From: an uncultured Bacilli bacterium
GTDB taxonomy: Bacteria; Bacillota_I; Bacilli_A; RF39; UBA660
Direction: 5' to 3'
DNA: 28,698 nt
Assembly (NCBI GenBank): GCA_947627405.1
Contig: CANQVY010000003.1
Location: 1-28,698 of the forward strand
The position numbers and the translations under genes were made by a program. The stretch's first letter is position 1; the number at the start of each line of letters is the position of its first letter. The notes below the pieces were generated by a model, which had not been told where the DNA came from, did not search any database, and worked only from the letters and a program-made list of their open reading frames with translations. Of this stretch, positions 16,524-24,336 are shown in pieces.

Positions 16524-16952
16524 ATGAAAAGTTATATGCAAAAAAAAGAAATGGTAGAACGTAAATGGTATGTTATTGATGCCAAGGGAAAGCCATTAGG
16601 TAGAGTCGCATCAAAAGCGGCCATATTGCTTCGTGGAAAACATAAAGCAACATTTACACCTCATATTGATTGTGGTGATTATGTGATTATCATTAATGCT
16701 AAAGAAGTAGAATTAACTGGTAACAAATTACAAAACAAAATGTATTATAATCACTCTATGTATCCAGGTGGATTAAGAGAAAGAAATGCTAAAGTTATGA
16801 AAGAACAATACCCAATTGAAATGGTAGAAAGAGCTGTTAAAGGAATGCTTCCACATAATCGATTAGGAAGAGCTATGTACAAAAAATTATTTGTATACGA
16901 AACACAAAATCATCCACATATGGCTCAAAAACCAGAAGAGATGGATATATAA
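16524..16952 (+). CDS. rplM: Ribosomal protein L13 (uL13)
   Basis: This 142-residue large-subunit protein has the family hallmarks RKWYVIDAKGKPLGRVAS, ILLRGKHKATFTPHIDCGDYV and MLPHNRLGRAMYKKLFVY. L13 binds 23S rRNA early in assembly and in several bacteria represses its own operon. AAGGAGATCATAAT precedes the ATG. It is followed after 14 bases by rpsI, the universal partner. The operon is driven by a consensus promoter and probably controlled through its leader. Confidence 0.98.
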   Translation: MKSYMQKKEMVERKWYVIDAKGKPLGRVASKAAILLRGKHKATFTPHIDCGDYVIIINAKEVELTGNKLQNKMYYNHSMYPGGLRERNAKVMKEQYPIEMVERAVKGMLPHNRLGRAMYKKLFVYETQNHPHMAQKPEEMDI

Positions 16953-16966
16953 TAGGAGGTTTATTT

Positions 16967-17389
16967 ATGGCAAAAGATAAAAATATTTATACAGGTACAG
17001 GACGTAGGAAAGCAAGTGTTGCTAGAGTTAAACTTATTCCAGGTACTGGTAAAATTACTGTTAATGGTAAAGATGTTCATGAATACTTACCTTTCGAAAC
17101 TTTAGTAATGGATTTATCTCAACCTTTAGTTGCTACAAACACTAATGAAACATTTGATGTAGAAGTTGATGTTAGAGGTGGAGGGTTCTCAGGACAAACT
17201 GGAGCTATACGTTTAGGAATTACTAGAGCTTTATTACAAATGGATGCTGATACAGATCCATCTAGTGAAACAAGCTATAGGCACATCTTAAAATCATTAG
17301 GTTTTATTACAAGAGATTCAAGAGTAAAAGAACGTAAAAAACCAGGTTTAAAGAAAGCAAGACGTGCGCCACAATTTTCAAAACGTTAA
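16967..17389 (+). CDS. rpsI: Ribosomal protein S9 (uS9)
   Basis: This 140-residue small-subunit protein has YTGTGRRKASVARV at the N-terminus and the conserved tail VKERKKPGLKKARRAPQFSKR, whose last residues contact the P-site tRNA anticodon in the family. It is slightly longer than the usual 130 residues, owing to an N-terminal extension and a few extra residues near DADTDPSSETS. AGGAGG lies ten bases before the ATG. It is cotranscribed with rplM and ends at a strong hairpin terminator. Confidence 0.98.
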   Translation: MAKDKNIYTGTGRRKASVARVKLIPGTGKITVNGKDVHEYLPFETLVMDLSQPLVATNTNETFDVEVDVRGGGFSGQTGAIRLGITRALLQMDADTDPSSETSYRHILKSLGFITRDSRVKERKKPGLKKARRAPQFSKR

Positions 17390-17411
17390 GAAAAACTTAT
17401 TGCAAACTTTC

Positions 17412-17438
17412 AAAAGTTCGATTTATTCGAACTTTTTA
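17412..17438 (+). terminator. Terminator of rplM-rpsI
   Basis: A 10-bp stem AAAAGTTCGA (17412-17421) with TCGAACTTTT (17427-17436), loop TTTAT, T-rich end. Confidence 0.9.
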
Positions 17439-17444
17439 TTATGT

Positions 17445-17473
17445 AAAAAAACTTTAGGCCATTTAGCCTAAAG
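17445..17473 (-). terminator. Terminator of the ZIP transporter gene
   Basis: CTTTAGGC (17452-17459) pairs with GCCTAAAG (17466-17473). Read on the minus strand it is followed by seven T's. It includes the final codons and the stop of the transporter. Confidence 0.87.
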
Positions 17474-18269
17474 CTACATCTAGCAACATCATAATTGAAA
17501 AGCCTATTAGGGTAAATATGGCCATAATATCTTTTCTTTTATTTGTTTGACTTTCTGGTATTAATTCTTCTACGACTACATAGATCATAGCCCCTGCTGC
17601 AAAGGATAACATAAAAGGCAACAAATTGTTAATTTTGGTTATAAGCAAAGCACCAAAAAATGCAGATATTGGTTCCACAATGGCACTTAACTGTCCCATA
17701 AAAAATGCTTTTCCTTTAGAAAACTTTTCTCTAATAAGAGGAACACTGATTGCGCTTCCTTCTGGAAAGTTTTGTATGCCTATGCCTATGGTTAAAATAA
17801 TTGCTGCAGCTAAAGTATTCATTCCATATTTTACTGAACCAAAGGCGATTCCAATTGCTAGGCCTTCAGGGACATTGTGCAAAGTGATTGCTGCCATCAG
17901 CATGGCACATCTTTTCATACTATCGTGTTTTGAATTGTTTTTCTTTTTTGGATGTTTTTTATCATAAAAATCATAAATTTTATCTCCAATAAACAACAGA
18001 AATCCTCCGAGTAAAAATCCGATTGTGGTAGTACACCAAGTATTCATGTGTAAATCTTCACATTTTTCTATTGCCGGAGCTAATAGAGAAAAGAAGGAAG
18101 CGGCAATCATGACACCCGCTGAAAATCCCAGCATTCCATCTAAAAATGTTTTGTTTATCTTTTTAAAGAAAAAAATAATTCCTGCTCCTAATGCTGTTAC
18201 TGCCCATGTAAATATTCCAGCAATTAATGCTTGATATTGCTGGGGTAAATGAATTAAATAATTGTACAT
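17463..18269 (-). CDS. ZIP family divalent metal transporter (ZupT-like)
   Basis: This 268-residue integral membrane protein probably imports zinc or another divalent metal (Fe, Mn). About eight transmembrane segments are visible. The metal-site motifs are HNVPEG (residues 131-136, helix 4) and QNFPEG (166-171, helix 5), as in ZupT/ZIP proteins. MGQLSAIVEPISAF and FAAGAMIYVVVEELIPE in later helices are also family features. The cytoplasmic loop at about residues 98-118 (KKHPKKKNNSKHD) is basic with His, fitting the ZIP variable loop. On the minus strand GGAGGTTGAT precedes the ATG at 18269. It stands alone, divergent from the Abi_2-htrA unit. No Fur/Zur-like palindrome is evident upstream. 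Confidence 0.93.
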   Translation of the reverse strand: MYNYLIHLPQQYQALIAGIFTWAVTALGAGIIFFFKKINKTFLDGMLGFSAGVMIAASFFSLLAPAIEKCEDLHMNTWCTTTIGFLLGGFLLFIGDKIYDFYDKKHPKKKNNSKHDSMKRCAMLMAAITLHNVPEGLAIGIAFGSVKYGMNTLAAAIILTIGIGIQNFPEGSAISVPLIREKFSKGKAFFMGQLSAIVEPISAFFGALLITKINNLLPFMLSFAAGAMIYVVVEELIPESQTNKRKDIMAIFTLIGFSIMMLLDVALG

Positions 18270-18369
18270 ATCAACCTCCGATATAGTAATTTATGTTAGG
18301 CAGTTATATTTGATTGGGCGAAAATAATACAATGTTTTTATAAAAATTTCATATATTTTCTTTATGAAA

Positions 18370-18380
18370 TGTGATATAAT
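18370..18380 (+). promoter_or_regulatory. TRTG-extended -10 promoter of the Abi_2-htrA unit
   Basis: TGTG-A-TATAAT with no good -35. The predicted RNA start near 18387 gives a leader of about 12 nt that is mostly the ribosome site. Confidence 0.6.
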
Positions 18381-18398
18381 CTATAATAGGTGAGCGTT

Positions 18399-19346
18399 AT
18401 GGATGCTAAACAGTTCAAAAGTTTAGATGAACAGATAGAAATTCTAAAGAATAAAGGCTTGATTATCACTGATGAAAAATTGGCTAAGGAAGTATTATTT
18501 AGAGAAAACTATTTTTTTTTGAGTGGTTATAGACATGTGTTTATGAAATCAAATCGAGATCGAACTTTTTTAGCGGGGACTACTTTTGAGGAGTTATATA
18601 GTTTGTTTTTGTTTGATCGTAATTTTCGATATATTTTATTTAAAAATTTGTTGGTTGTCGAAAATAATATGAAGTCCATGATATCTTACCAATTATCAAA
18701 AAAATATGGATATAGAGAAAAAGAATATCTTAATCCTAAAAACTTTGTAAAGGATTCTAGCAAAACAAAGCAGATTAATGATTTGCTTAGAAAAATGAAA
18801 AGGCAAATACGTGCGAATGGAGCACAACATTCCGCTACTTTGCATTATATTAGTAATTATGGCTATATTCCTTTATGGGTGTTAGTAAAAGTTTTATCTT
18901 TTGGCATTGTTACAGAATTGTTTGCTATTTTAAAAGAGGAAGATCAGCTGGCTTTGGCAAAAGAATATAATGTTTCTGTTCATGAATTGGTTGTATATTT
19001 ACCTATACTTTCTAACTATAGGAATTTATGTGCTCATGAAGATATAGTATATGAAAATAAAACGCAGGTTGCAATAGAAGACTGTATTTATCATAAATTA
19101 TTAAATATAGATAAAATGGATGGAGAATATATTTATGGAAAAAATGATGTATTTGCATTAATTATTATTTTAAAAAGAATGCTTAGTCAATATGAATTTT
19201 CCAATATGATCGATGAAATGAATAGAAGTATAAAAAATTTGGAGTATAATTTGCATACAATTCCTATAGATAAGATTTTGGATCGTATGGGATTTCCGAA
19301 GAATTGGGAAAATATTAAAAATATAGAAATGGAGAGGTTATCATGA
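18399..19346 (+). CDS. Abi_2 (AbiD/AbiF-like) HEPN-domain protein
   Basis: This 315-residue protein belongs to the Abi_2 family first known from lactococcal phage-abortive-infection proteins AbiD and AbiF. Family blocks seen are LIITDEKLAKEVLFRENYFFLSGYR near the N-terminus, LFLFDRNFRYILFKNLLVVEN, and SNYRNLCAHEDIVYEN. The last contains Arg208-x4-His213, the RX4-6H signature of HEPN ribonucleases. ATG 18399 is preferred over GTG 18390 because AGGTGA (18388-18393) is correctly spaced only for the ATG. The stop overlaps the htrA start (ATGA). No toxin-antitoxin partner or phage gene is nearby. It may cleave RNA as a defence or stress effector, or have a housekeeping role. Only the family is certain. 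Confidence 0.87.
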   Translation: MDAKQFKSLDEQIEILKNKGLIITDEKLAKEVLFRENYFFLSGYRHVFMKSNRDRTFLAGTTFEELYSLFLFDRNFRYILFKNLLVVENNMKSMISYQLSKKYGYREKEYLNPKNFVKDSSKTKQINDLLRKMKRQIRANGAQHSATLHYISNYGYIPLWVLVKVLSFGIVTELFAILKEEDQLALAKEYNVSVHELVVYLPILSNYRNLCAHEDIVYENKTQVAIEDCIYHKLLNIDKMDGEYIYGKNDVFALIIILKRMLSQYEFSNMIDEMNRSIKNLEYNLHTIPIDKILDRMGFPKNWENIKNIEMERLS

Positions 19347-20431
19347 GAGAAAAAAGAATTAGAGTTTGGATTTTTGTCTTTGCATTTGTTATAGGGGCCA
19401 TAGGCATGTATTTTTTGATTACAAGTCCTTTGTTTTCTAAATTGTTTGAGGAAAATATTATTTATAAGGATACAATTATTGATAAAAATGGATTAAATAC
19501 ATCTGTTAATAAAGTATATGATGCTGTTGTGTTAATTCAAAATTATAATCAAAACAAATTATCAAGTAGTGGAACTGGGTTTGTTTATAAGAAAAATAAA
19601 GATAAAGGCTATATTTTAACCAATTATCATGTTGTATCGAATTCGTCAGATATTCGAATTACATTATCAAGTGATGAGGAGGTTAAAGCAAATTATGTAG
19701 GTGGAGATCAATATTTAGATCTTGCGGTTATTACTATCCCTGCGGATAAAGTTTTAAAAGTGGTAGAGATTGGTAATAGTGAAAAAAGTAATATAGGGGA
19801 TACAGTATTTACTGTAGGTTCTCCTTTAGGATATGATTATAGAGGAACCGTTACAAGTGGAATTTTATCTGGAAAAGATCGAATTGTAGAAGTTGCTGTT
19901 GGAAATTCTTCTACAGAGGATTATGCTATGAAAGTATTACAAACTGATGCAGCCATCAATCCTGGAAATTCAGGTGGCCCATTATTGAATGTTAATGGAG
20001 AAGTTATTGGTATTAATTCGATGAAATTGGTGCAAGATGAAATTGAAGGCATGGGGTTTGCCATTCCTATTGAATATGCTATGGCGCACATTATGGAATT
20101 AGAAAGTGGAAAAGCAATTGTAAGACCAATGTTAGGGGTTTCTTTAATTAACGTTTCAAATACAGCCGCTTTATATCAATATGGATTTGATGTTGGTAAT
20201 GCAACAGAGGGCGTTGTTGTTGCTGAAATAACAAAGAATACAGGAGCAGCTAAATCAAATTTAAAAAAGGGCGATATCATTACGCATCTTGATGGGGAAA
20301 AGGTATCTTCTATAGCTTATTTGCGTTATGAGTTATTCAAACATAATGTGGGAGATACAGTTACAGTTACTTACACTCGAAATGGAAAAGAAGGAAAAAC
20401 AAATATTAAATTAACAGAACAAGTAGATTAA
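19343..20431 (+). CDS. htrA: HtrA/DegP-type membrane-anchored serine protease with PDZ domain
   Basis: This 362-residue surface quality-control protease degrades misfolded exported proteins. Domains in order are an N-terminal signal anchor (about residues 6-27, after a basic start), a trypsin-like domain with complete triad His96 (TNYHVV), Asp126 (YLDLAVI) and Ser210 (INPGNSGGP), and one C-terminal PDZ domain (about 250-355, GVVVAEITKNTGAAKSNLKKGDIITHLDGEKV). Length is normal for Gram-positive HtrA. GGAGAGG (19331-19337) lies within the 3' end of the preceding Abi_2 gene, whose stop overlaps this start, so translation is coupled. No CssRS-type regulator is next to it. A terminator begins in its stop codon. 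Confidence 0.95.
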   Translation: MREKRIRVWIFVFAFVIGAIGMYFLITSPLFSKLFEENIIYKDTIIDKNGLNTSVNKVYDAVVLIQNYNQNKLSSSGTGFVYKKNKDKGYILTNYHVVSNSSDIRITLSSDEEVKANYVGGDQYLDLAVITIPADKVLKVVEIGNSEKSNIGDTVFTVGSPLGYDYRGTVTSGILSGKDRIVEVAVGNSSTEDYAMKVLQTDAAINPGNSGGPLLNVNGEVIGINSMKLVQDEIEGMGFAIPIEYAMAHIMELESGKAIVRPMLGVSLINVSNTAALYQYGFDVGNATEGVVVAEITKNTGAAKSNLKKGDIITHLDGEKVSSIAYLRYELFKHNVGDTVTVTYTRNGKEGKTNIKLTEQVD

Positions 20432-20453
20432 AGGAATTTTATTCCTTTTTTTT
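20430..20453 (+). terminator. Terminator after htrA
   Basis: AAAGGAAT (20430-20437) pairs with ATTCCTTT (20441-20448), loop TTT, followed by T's. Confidence 0.83.
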
Positions 20454-20459
20454 GTTGTC

Positions 20460-20470
20460 TGTGGTATAAT
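20460..20470 (+). promoter_or_regulatory. TRTG-extended -10 promoter of the lipid kinase gene
   Basis: TGTG-G-TATAAT lies 16 bases after the htrA terminator stem. The -35 position falls in the terminator stem and T tract. Confidence 0.6.
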
Positions 20471-20499
20471 GGCTTTGTCTATAGATAGAAGGTGAATCT

Positions 20500-21414
20500 A
20501 TGAAAAAATGTGTAATTATTTGTAATCCAAAAAGCGGCAAAGGATTAAAAATCAATCAATTGGATCAGGTAACCGATTTATTGTTAGAATATGGTTATGA
20601 CTCTCAAATTTTTTATACACAATATAAAAACCATGCGAAGGAAATTGTGGATTCTCTACCAAAGGTGGATTTATTGATTTCTATTGGAGGCGACGGTACT
20701 TTTAGCGAAGTTGTTAGCGCAAATGTAAAAAGAAAAGAACCTCTTTTACTTTCTCTTTTGCCTCAAGGGACTACAAATGATATTGCAGCTATGTATGGGT
20801 ATAAAAATAATATGCTTACAAATTTGAAAAATGTATTGGAAGGAAAAGTAAAGAAAGTAGATATTTGCTCAATCAATGATCATGTATTTAGTTATTCTGC
20901 TTGTATTGGAAAATTTGCGAATATTCCTTATGAAACTCCAGCAAAATTAAAGAAGAAAGTTGGATATCTTGCTTACGTTTTATATGGAATTAAAAATATA
21001 ATTAAAAAAGCTCGATTGTATGATATAGATTTTATTATTGATGGAAAAACGTATAGTGGAAAATATACTTTTGCGATCATTTCTAATGCTGATCGTATTG
21101 CAGGTATCAATAATGTATATAAGGATATTAAATTAGACGATGATCGTTTTGAAATTTTGTTATGTACATTAAAAAATAAATATCAAGTGTTACGAAGTAT
21201 ACGTTATTTAATTAAAGGAAAAATTAGCCAAGCTCCAGGATTTGAATTTTATCGCACCAATAAGATTACTATAAAATTTAACAATCCATTGGATAAAAAT
21301 TGGTGTATTGATGGCGATGAATTGAAAGATTATAGGGATACTTTTGTGATTGAAAATAAATATAGGGTAAATATATTATTACCAGATATACATTTGAATC
21401 GATTGTTTAAATAA
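20500..21414 (+). CDS. Diacylglycerol kinase family lipid kinase (DgkB/YegS-like)
   Basis: This 304-residue enzyme of the DAGK-catalytic superfamily phosphorylates diacylglycerol or a similar lipid with ATP. In Firmicutes DgkB returns diacylglycerol from lipoteichoic-acid synthesis to phosphatidic acid. Motifs are NPKSGKG (residues 9-15), GGDGT (63-67), LPQGTTNDIA, and the C-terminal WCIDGDEL characteristic of the family. There is no membrane segment, as expected for this soluble, membrane-associated type. AAGGTGAATCT precedes the ATG. It stands as a single gene and converges on the Crp/Fnr gene with a shared terminator. Sphingosine-kinase-like or other lipid substrates cannot be excluded. 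Confidence 0.9.
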   Translation: MKKCVIICNPKSGKGLKINQLDQVTDLLLEYGYDSQIFYTQYKNHAKEIVDSLPKVDLLISIGGDGTFSEVVSANVKRKEPLLLSLLPQGTTNDIAAMYGYKNNMLTNLKNVLEGKVKKVDICSINDHVFSYSACIGKFANIPYETPAKLKKKVGYLAYVLYGIKNIIKKARLYDIDFIIDGKTYSGKYTFAIISNADRIAGINNVYKDIKLDDDRFEILLCTLKNKYQVLRSIRYLIKGKISQAPGFEFYRTNKITIKFNNPLDKNWCIDGDELKDYRDTFVIENKYRVNILLPDIHLNRLFK

Positions 21415-21450
21415 AAAAAATAACTAGTAGTTTAACATAGTTATTTTTTT
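21413..21450. terminator. Bidirectional terminator between the lipid kinase and Crp/Fnr genes
   Basis: A-run plus TAACTA (to 21426) pairs with TAGTTA plus T-run (21438-21450), about 13 bp. Both stop codons (21412-21414 on plus, 21424-21426 on minus) lie at its edges or inside. Confidence 0.85.
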
Positions 21451-22062
21451 GCCTTTTGTTTGAATAAAGCCTTCATCTTTTAGTTTTTTAATTTCCCTCA
21501 TCATAGCAGATCGATCAATAGATAAATAATCCGCTAAGTCTGTATAGGATGAAGGTAAGTTAAAGGTTTTTGAAATTTTTTGTCTAGATAATTTTTCAAA
21601 GTAGCTTAGTAATTTGTCTCTTATTGATCTTTGTGTTAATACTTCGATTCTTTCGTTTTTTTCAATGATTTTCTTTGAAATCATATCCATCATGTTTTCT
21701 ATAAATTTATCATGAAAGGGGCAATTCTTTTTACAACGAGTAATAATACTTTGATAATCTAAGGACATAATTTCACAATCTGTTTTTGCCATGGCAGCAA
21801 TGTCACTACTTAAATTAGCTGAGAAGACTTCTCCGAAGATATCATTTTCATTTAATTCTTCAAGAATCGTCCTATTTCCATTATAGTCATAGCGAATTAA
21901 ATCAACTGTACCTCTAAGTATGATATATATCATCCTAGTATTAATCAAGTTTGATACAATCGTTCGTTCTTTTTTGTAAGAAACTTTACGACATTGTAGA
22001 CAATTTAACAATTTCTTTACATCTTGTTCGTCAATATAGTCGAAAATTGTATTTTTCCCCAT
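21424..22062 (-). CDS. Crp/Fnr family transcription regulator
   Basis: This 212-residue regulator has an N-terminal cyclic-nucleotide-binding-like beta-roll (IYIILRGTVDLIRYDYNGNRTILEELNENDIFGE), a long dimer helix, and a C-terminal winged helix-turn-helix (TDLADYLSIDRSAMMREIKKLKDEGFI). The typical cAMP-binding residues of the phosphate cassette are absent, so it probably senses something else. Five cysteines occur at 21, 24, 96, 110 and 114, two of them as CLQC, raising the possibility of a redox or iron-sulfur sensor. I chose ATG 22062 because GGAAAGGAG lies before it; the longer in-frame start at 22089 has no ribosome site. It is divergent from nrdD, and a perfect palindrome between the two overlaps its own -35, suggesting autorepression plus activation of nrdDG. 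Confidence 0.88.
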   Translation of the reverse strand: MGKNTIFDYIDEQDVKKLLNCLQCRKVSYKKERTIVSNLINTRMIYIILRGTVDLIRYDYNGNRTILEELNENDIFGEVFSANLSSDIAAMAKTDCEIMSLDYQSIITRCKKNCPFHDKFIENMMDMISKKIIEKNERIEVLTQRSIRDKLLSYFEKLSRQKISKTFNLPSSYTDLADYLSIDRSAMMREIKKLKDEGFIQTKGKKITMLNY

Positions 22063-22113
22063 AAAATAAGGCTCCTTTCCGTGTGTCATTTATTTATGTA
22101 ATTCATTAATTTA

Positions 22114-22142
22114 ATTATATTTTAATTTTGTTGCATTTGCAA
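22114..22142 (-). promoter_or_regulatory. Promoter of the Crp/Fnr gene
   Basis: Read on the minus strand, TTGCAA (22137-22142), a 17-base spacer, and TATAAT (22114-22119). The -35 lies in the right arm of the palindrome. Confidence 0.6.
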
Positions 22143-22145
22143 CAA
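22128..22145. promoter_or_regulatory. Perfect 18-bp palindrome, probable Crp/Fnr-type operator
   Basis: TTGTTGCA-TT-TGCAACAA has 8-base arms that are exact inverse complements. Its centre (22136.5) is about 41.5 bases upstream of the predicted nrdD RNA start near 22178, the classical class II activator position. It also covers the -35 of the divergent regulator gene. Confidence 0.7.
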
Positions 22146-22165
22146 TTTTTTAAAAATAAATTAAT

Positions 22166-22171
22166 TATAAT
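22166..22171 (+). promoter_or_regulatory. -10 element of nrdD-nrdG-dut
   Basis: TATAAT, with CAATTT at the -35 position (no match), as expected for an activator-dependent promoter. Confidence 0.6.
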
Positions 22172-22199
22172 GAATTTAATAGGAGAGGAGTTTAGACGT

Positions 22200-24326
22200 A
22201 TGAAAGTAATTAAAAGAAACGGAAAAGAAGTATATTATGACAAATCAAAAATCGAGTTAGCAATATCAAAAGCTAATGCTGAAGTAGAACCAAAACAAAG
22301 AGCTACAAAAGCACAAATTACGAAAATTATTGATTATATTGAAGGACTTAATAAGAAAAGAATTCTTGTTGAAGATATTCAAGATATCATTGAACAAAAA
22401 TTAATGGAATTCAAAAAATTTGAATTGGCTAAAACTTATATTGTTTATCGATACAATCGTGCTTTAGTAAGAAAGGCAAATACTACGGATGAATCAATTC
22501 TTAGCTTGATACGAAATGAAAATAAGGAATTGGAGTCAGAAAATTCAAATAAAGATGTTTGCTTGGCTTCTACGCAAAGAGATTATATGGCGGGTGAAGT
22601 ATCAAAAGATATTACGAAAAGAATTTTGCTTCCTGAAAAAATTTCTAAGGCACATGAGGATGGAATTTTGCATTTTCATGATATGGATTACTTTATACAA
22701 CCTATTTTCAATTGTTGTTTAGTTAATATTGGAGATATGTTAGATAATGGTACAGTTATGAATGGAAAAATGATTGAAAGTCCAAAATCTTTTCAGGTTG
22801 CATGTACAGTTACTACGCAAATTATTGCTGCTGTTGCTTCTAATCAATATGGAGGTCAATCTGTGGAAGTAAAGCATTTAGGTAAATATTTAAGAAAATC
22901 TCATGATAAATTTCTTAAGAAGATTAATGCAAAATATAAGGGTAAAGTGGATAAAAAAATAATTGATGAAATGGTTAAGGATCGAGTGAAAGAGGAACTT
23001 GCCGCAGGAGTTCAAACGATTCAATATCAAATCAATACTTTAATGACAACGAATGGTCAAGCTCCTTTTGTTACTTTGTTTTTAAATTTGGAGGAAGATG
23101 ATCCTTACATAGAAGAAAATGCGATGATTATTGAAGAAATTATTAAGCAAAGATATGAAGGAATTAAGAACGAAAAAGGAGTTTATATTACTCCGGCTTT
23201 TCCAAAATTAGTTTATGTGCTTGATGAACATAACTGTTTAAAAGGTGGAAAATATGATTATTTAACCAAACTTGCTGTAAAATGTTCATCTAAACGTTTA
23301 TATCCTGATTATATTTCTGCTAAAAAAATGAGAGAAAATTATGAAGGAAATGTATTTAGTCCAATGGGATGTAGAAGTTTTTTATCTCCTTGGAAAGATG
23401 AAAATGGTAATTACAAATTTGAGGGTAGATTTAATCAAGGAGTAGTTAGCTTAAATTTGCCTAGAATTGCTATAGATGCTAAGGGTGATGAAGAAAAATT
23501 TTGGAAGATATTTGAAGAAAGATTAGATCTATGTTATGAAGCTTTAATGTGTAGACATCATGCCTTACTTGGAACGTTATCAGACACTTCTCCAGTACAT
23601 TGGCAATATGGAGCGATTGCTCGATTACAAAAAGGAGAAAAAATTGATAAATTGTTGAAGAATGGATATTCGACTTTATCTTTGGGGTATATAGGAATTT
23701 ACGAAACGACAAAATTGATGAAAGGTGTTTCTCATACAGAACCCGAAGGAATGAAATTTGCTTTAAAAGTAATGAATCATATGAAAGATGCATGTGCTAA
23801 ATGGAAAAAGGAAACAGGTTTAGGGTTTGCTTTGTATGGTACTCCAGCGGAATCTTTATGTTACCGTTTTGCAAGAATTGATAGAGATAAATATGGAATT
23901 ATTAAAGATGTAACGGATAAGGGATATTATACAAATTCTTATCATGTAGATGTAAGGCAAAACATTGATGCATTTAAAAAATTTGAATTCGAAAGCCAAT
24001 TTCAAAACATATCTACAGGTGGTGCAATTTCCTATGTTGAAATTCCTAATATGGCACATAACTTGGAAGCTATGGAAGAGGTTGTTAAATTTATTTATGA
24101 TAATATTCAATATGCTGAATTTAATACGAAATCAGATTACTGTCATGTTTGTGGATGGGATGGAGAAATCATCATCAATGACAATTTAGAGTGGGAATGC
24201 CCTAACTGTGGAAATAAAGATAAAAACAAAATGAATGTTACAAGAAGAACTTGCGGTTATTTAGGAGAACATTTCTGGAATGAAGGAAAGACAAAAGAAA
24301 TAGCAAGTAGAGTATTACATTTATAA
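22200..24326 (+). CDS. nrdD: Anaerobic (class III) ribonucleoside-triphosphate reductase NrdD
   Basis: NrdD reduces ribonucleoside triphosphates to deoxy forms without oxygen, using a glycyl radical installed by NrdG. The 708-residue protein has an N-terminal ATP-cone (KVIKRNGKEVYYDKSKIELAI, about 1-90), the core with HFHDMDYF and PMGCRSFLSPW, a zinc site with Cys648, 651, 667 and 670 (CHVCG and CPNCG), and the radical loop RRTCGYLG with Gly686. All essential motifs are present. Start ATG 22200 follows GAGGAG; upstream in-frame TTG or ATG codons lie in the operator or before the predicted RNA start. It is first in an operon with nrdG and dut and is divergent from a Crp/Fnr gene, which probably controls it. 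Confidence 0.97.
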   Translation: MKVIKRNGKEVYYDKSKIELAISKANAEVEPKQRATKAQITKIIDYIEGLNKKRILVEDIQDIIEQKLMEFKKFELAKTYIVYRYNRALVRKANTTDESILSLIRNENKELESENSNKDVCLASTQRDYMAGEVSKDITKRILLPEKISKAHEDGILHFHDMDYFIQPIFNCCLVNIGDMLDNGTVMNGKMIESPKSFQVACTVTTQIIAAVASNQYGGQSVEVKHLGKYLRKSHDKFLKKINAKYKGKVDKKIIDEMVKDRVKEELAAGVQTIQYQINTLMTTNGQAPFVTLFLNLEEDDPYIEENAMIIEEIIKQRYEGIKNEKGVYITPAFPKLVYVLDEHNCLKGGKYDYLTKLAVKCSSKRLYPDYISAKKMRENYEGNVFSPMGCRSFLSPWKDENGNYKFEGRFNQGVVSLNLPRIAIDAKGDEEKFWKIFEERLDLCYEALMCRHHALLGTLSDTSPVHWQYGAIARLQKGEKIDKLLKNGYSTLSLGYIGIYETTKLMKGVSHTEPEGMKFALKVMNHMKDACAKWKKETGLGFALYGTPAESLCYRFARIDRDKYGIIKDVTDKGYYTNSYHVDVRQNIDAFKKFEFESQFQNISTGGAISYVEIPNMAHNLEAMEEVVKFIYDNIQYAEFNTKSDYCHVCGWDGEIIINDNLEWECPNCGNKDKNKMNVTRRTCGYLGEHFWNEGKTKEIASRVLHL

Positions 24327-24336
24327 GAGGTAGTTT

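Noticed and set aside
22063..22089. Longer Crp/Fnr start at 22089
   Set aside because: It has no ribosome site, and GGAAAGGAG lies between it and the better ATG at 22062.
22128..22199. Longer nrdD start (TTG at 22128 or ATG at 22170)
   Set aside because: TTG 22128 is the first base of the operator palindrome, both codons precede the predicted RNA start near 22178, and neither has a ribosome site. ATG 22200 follows GAGGAG and gives the normal ATP-cone start.
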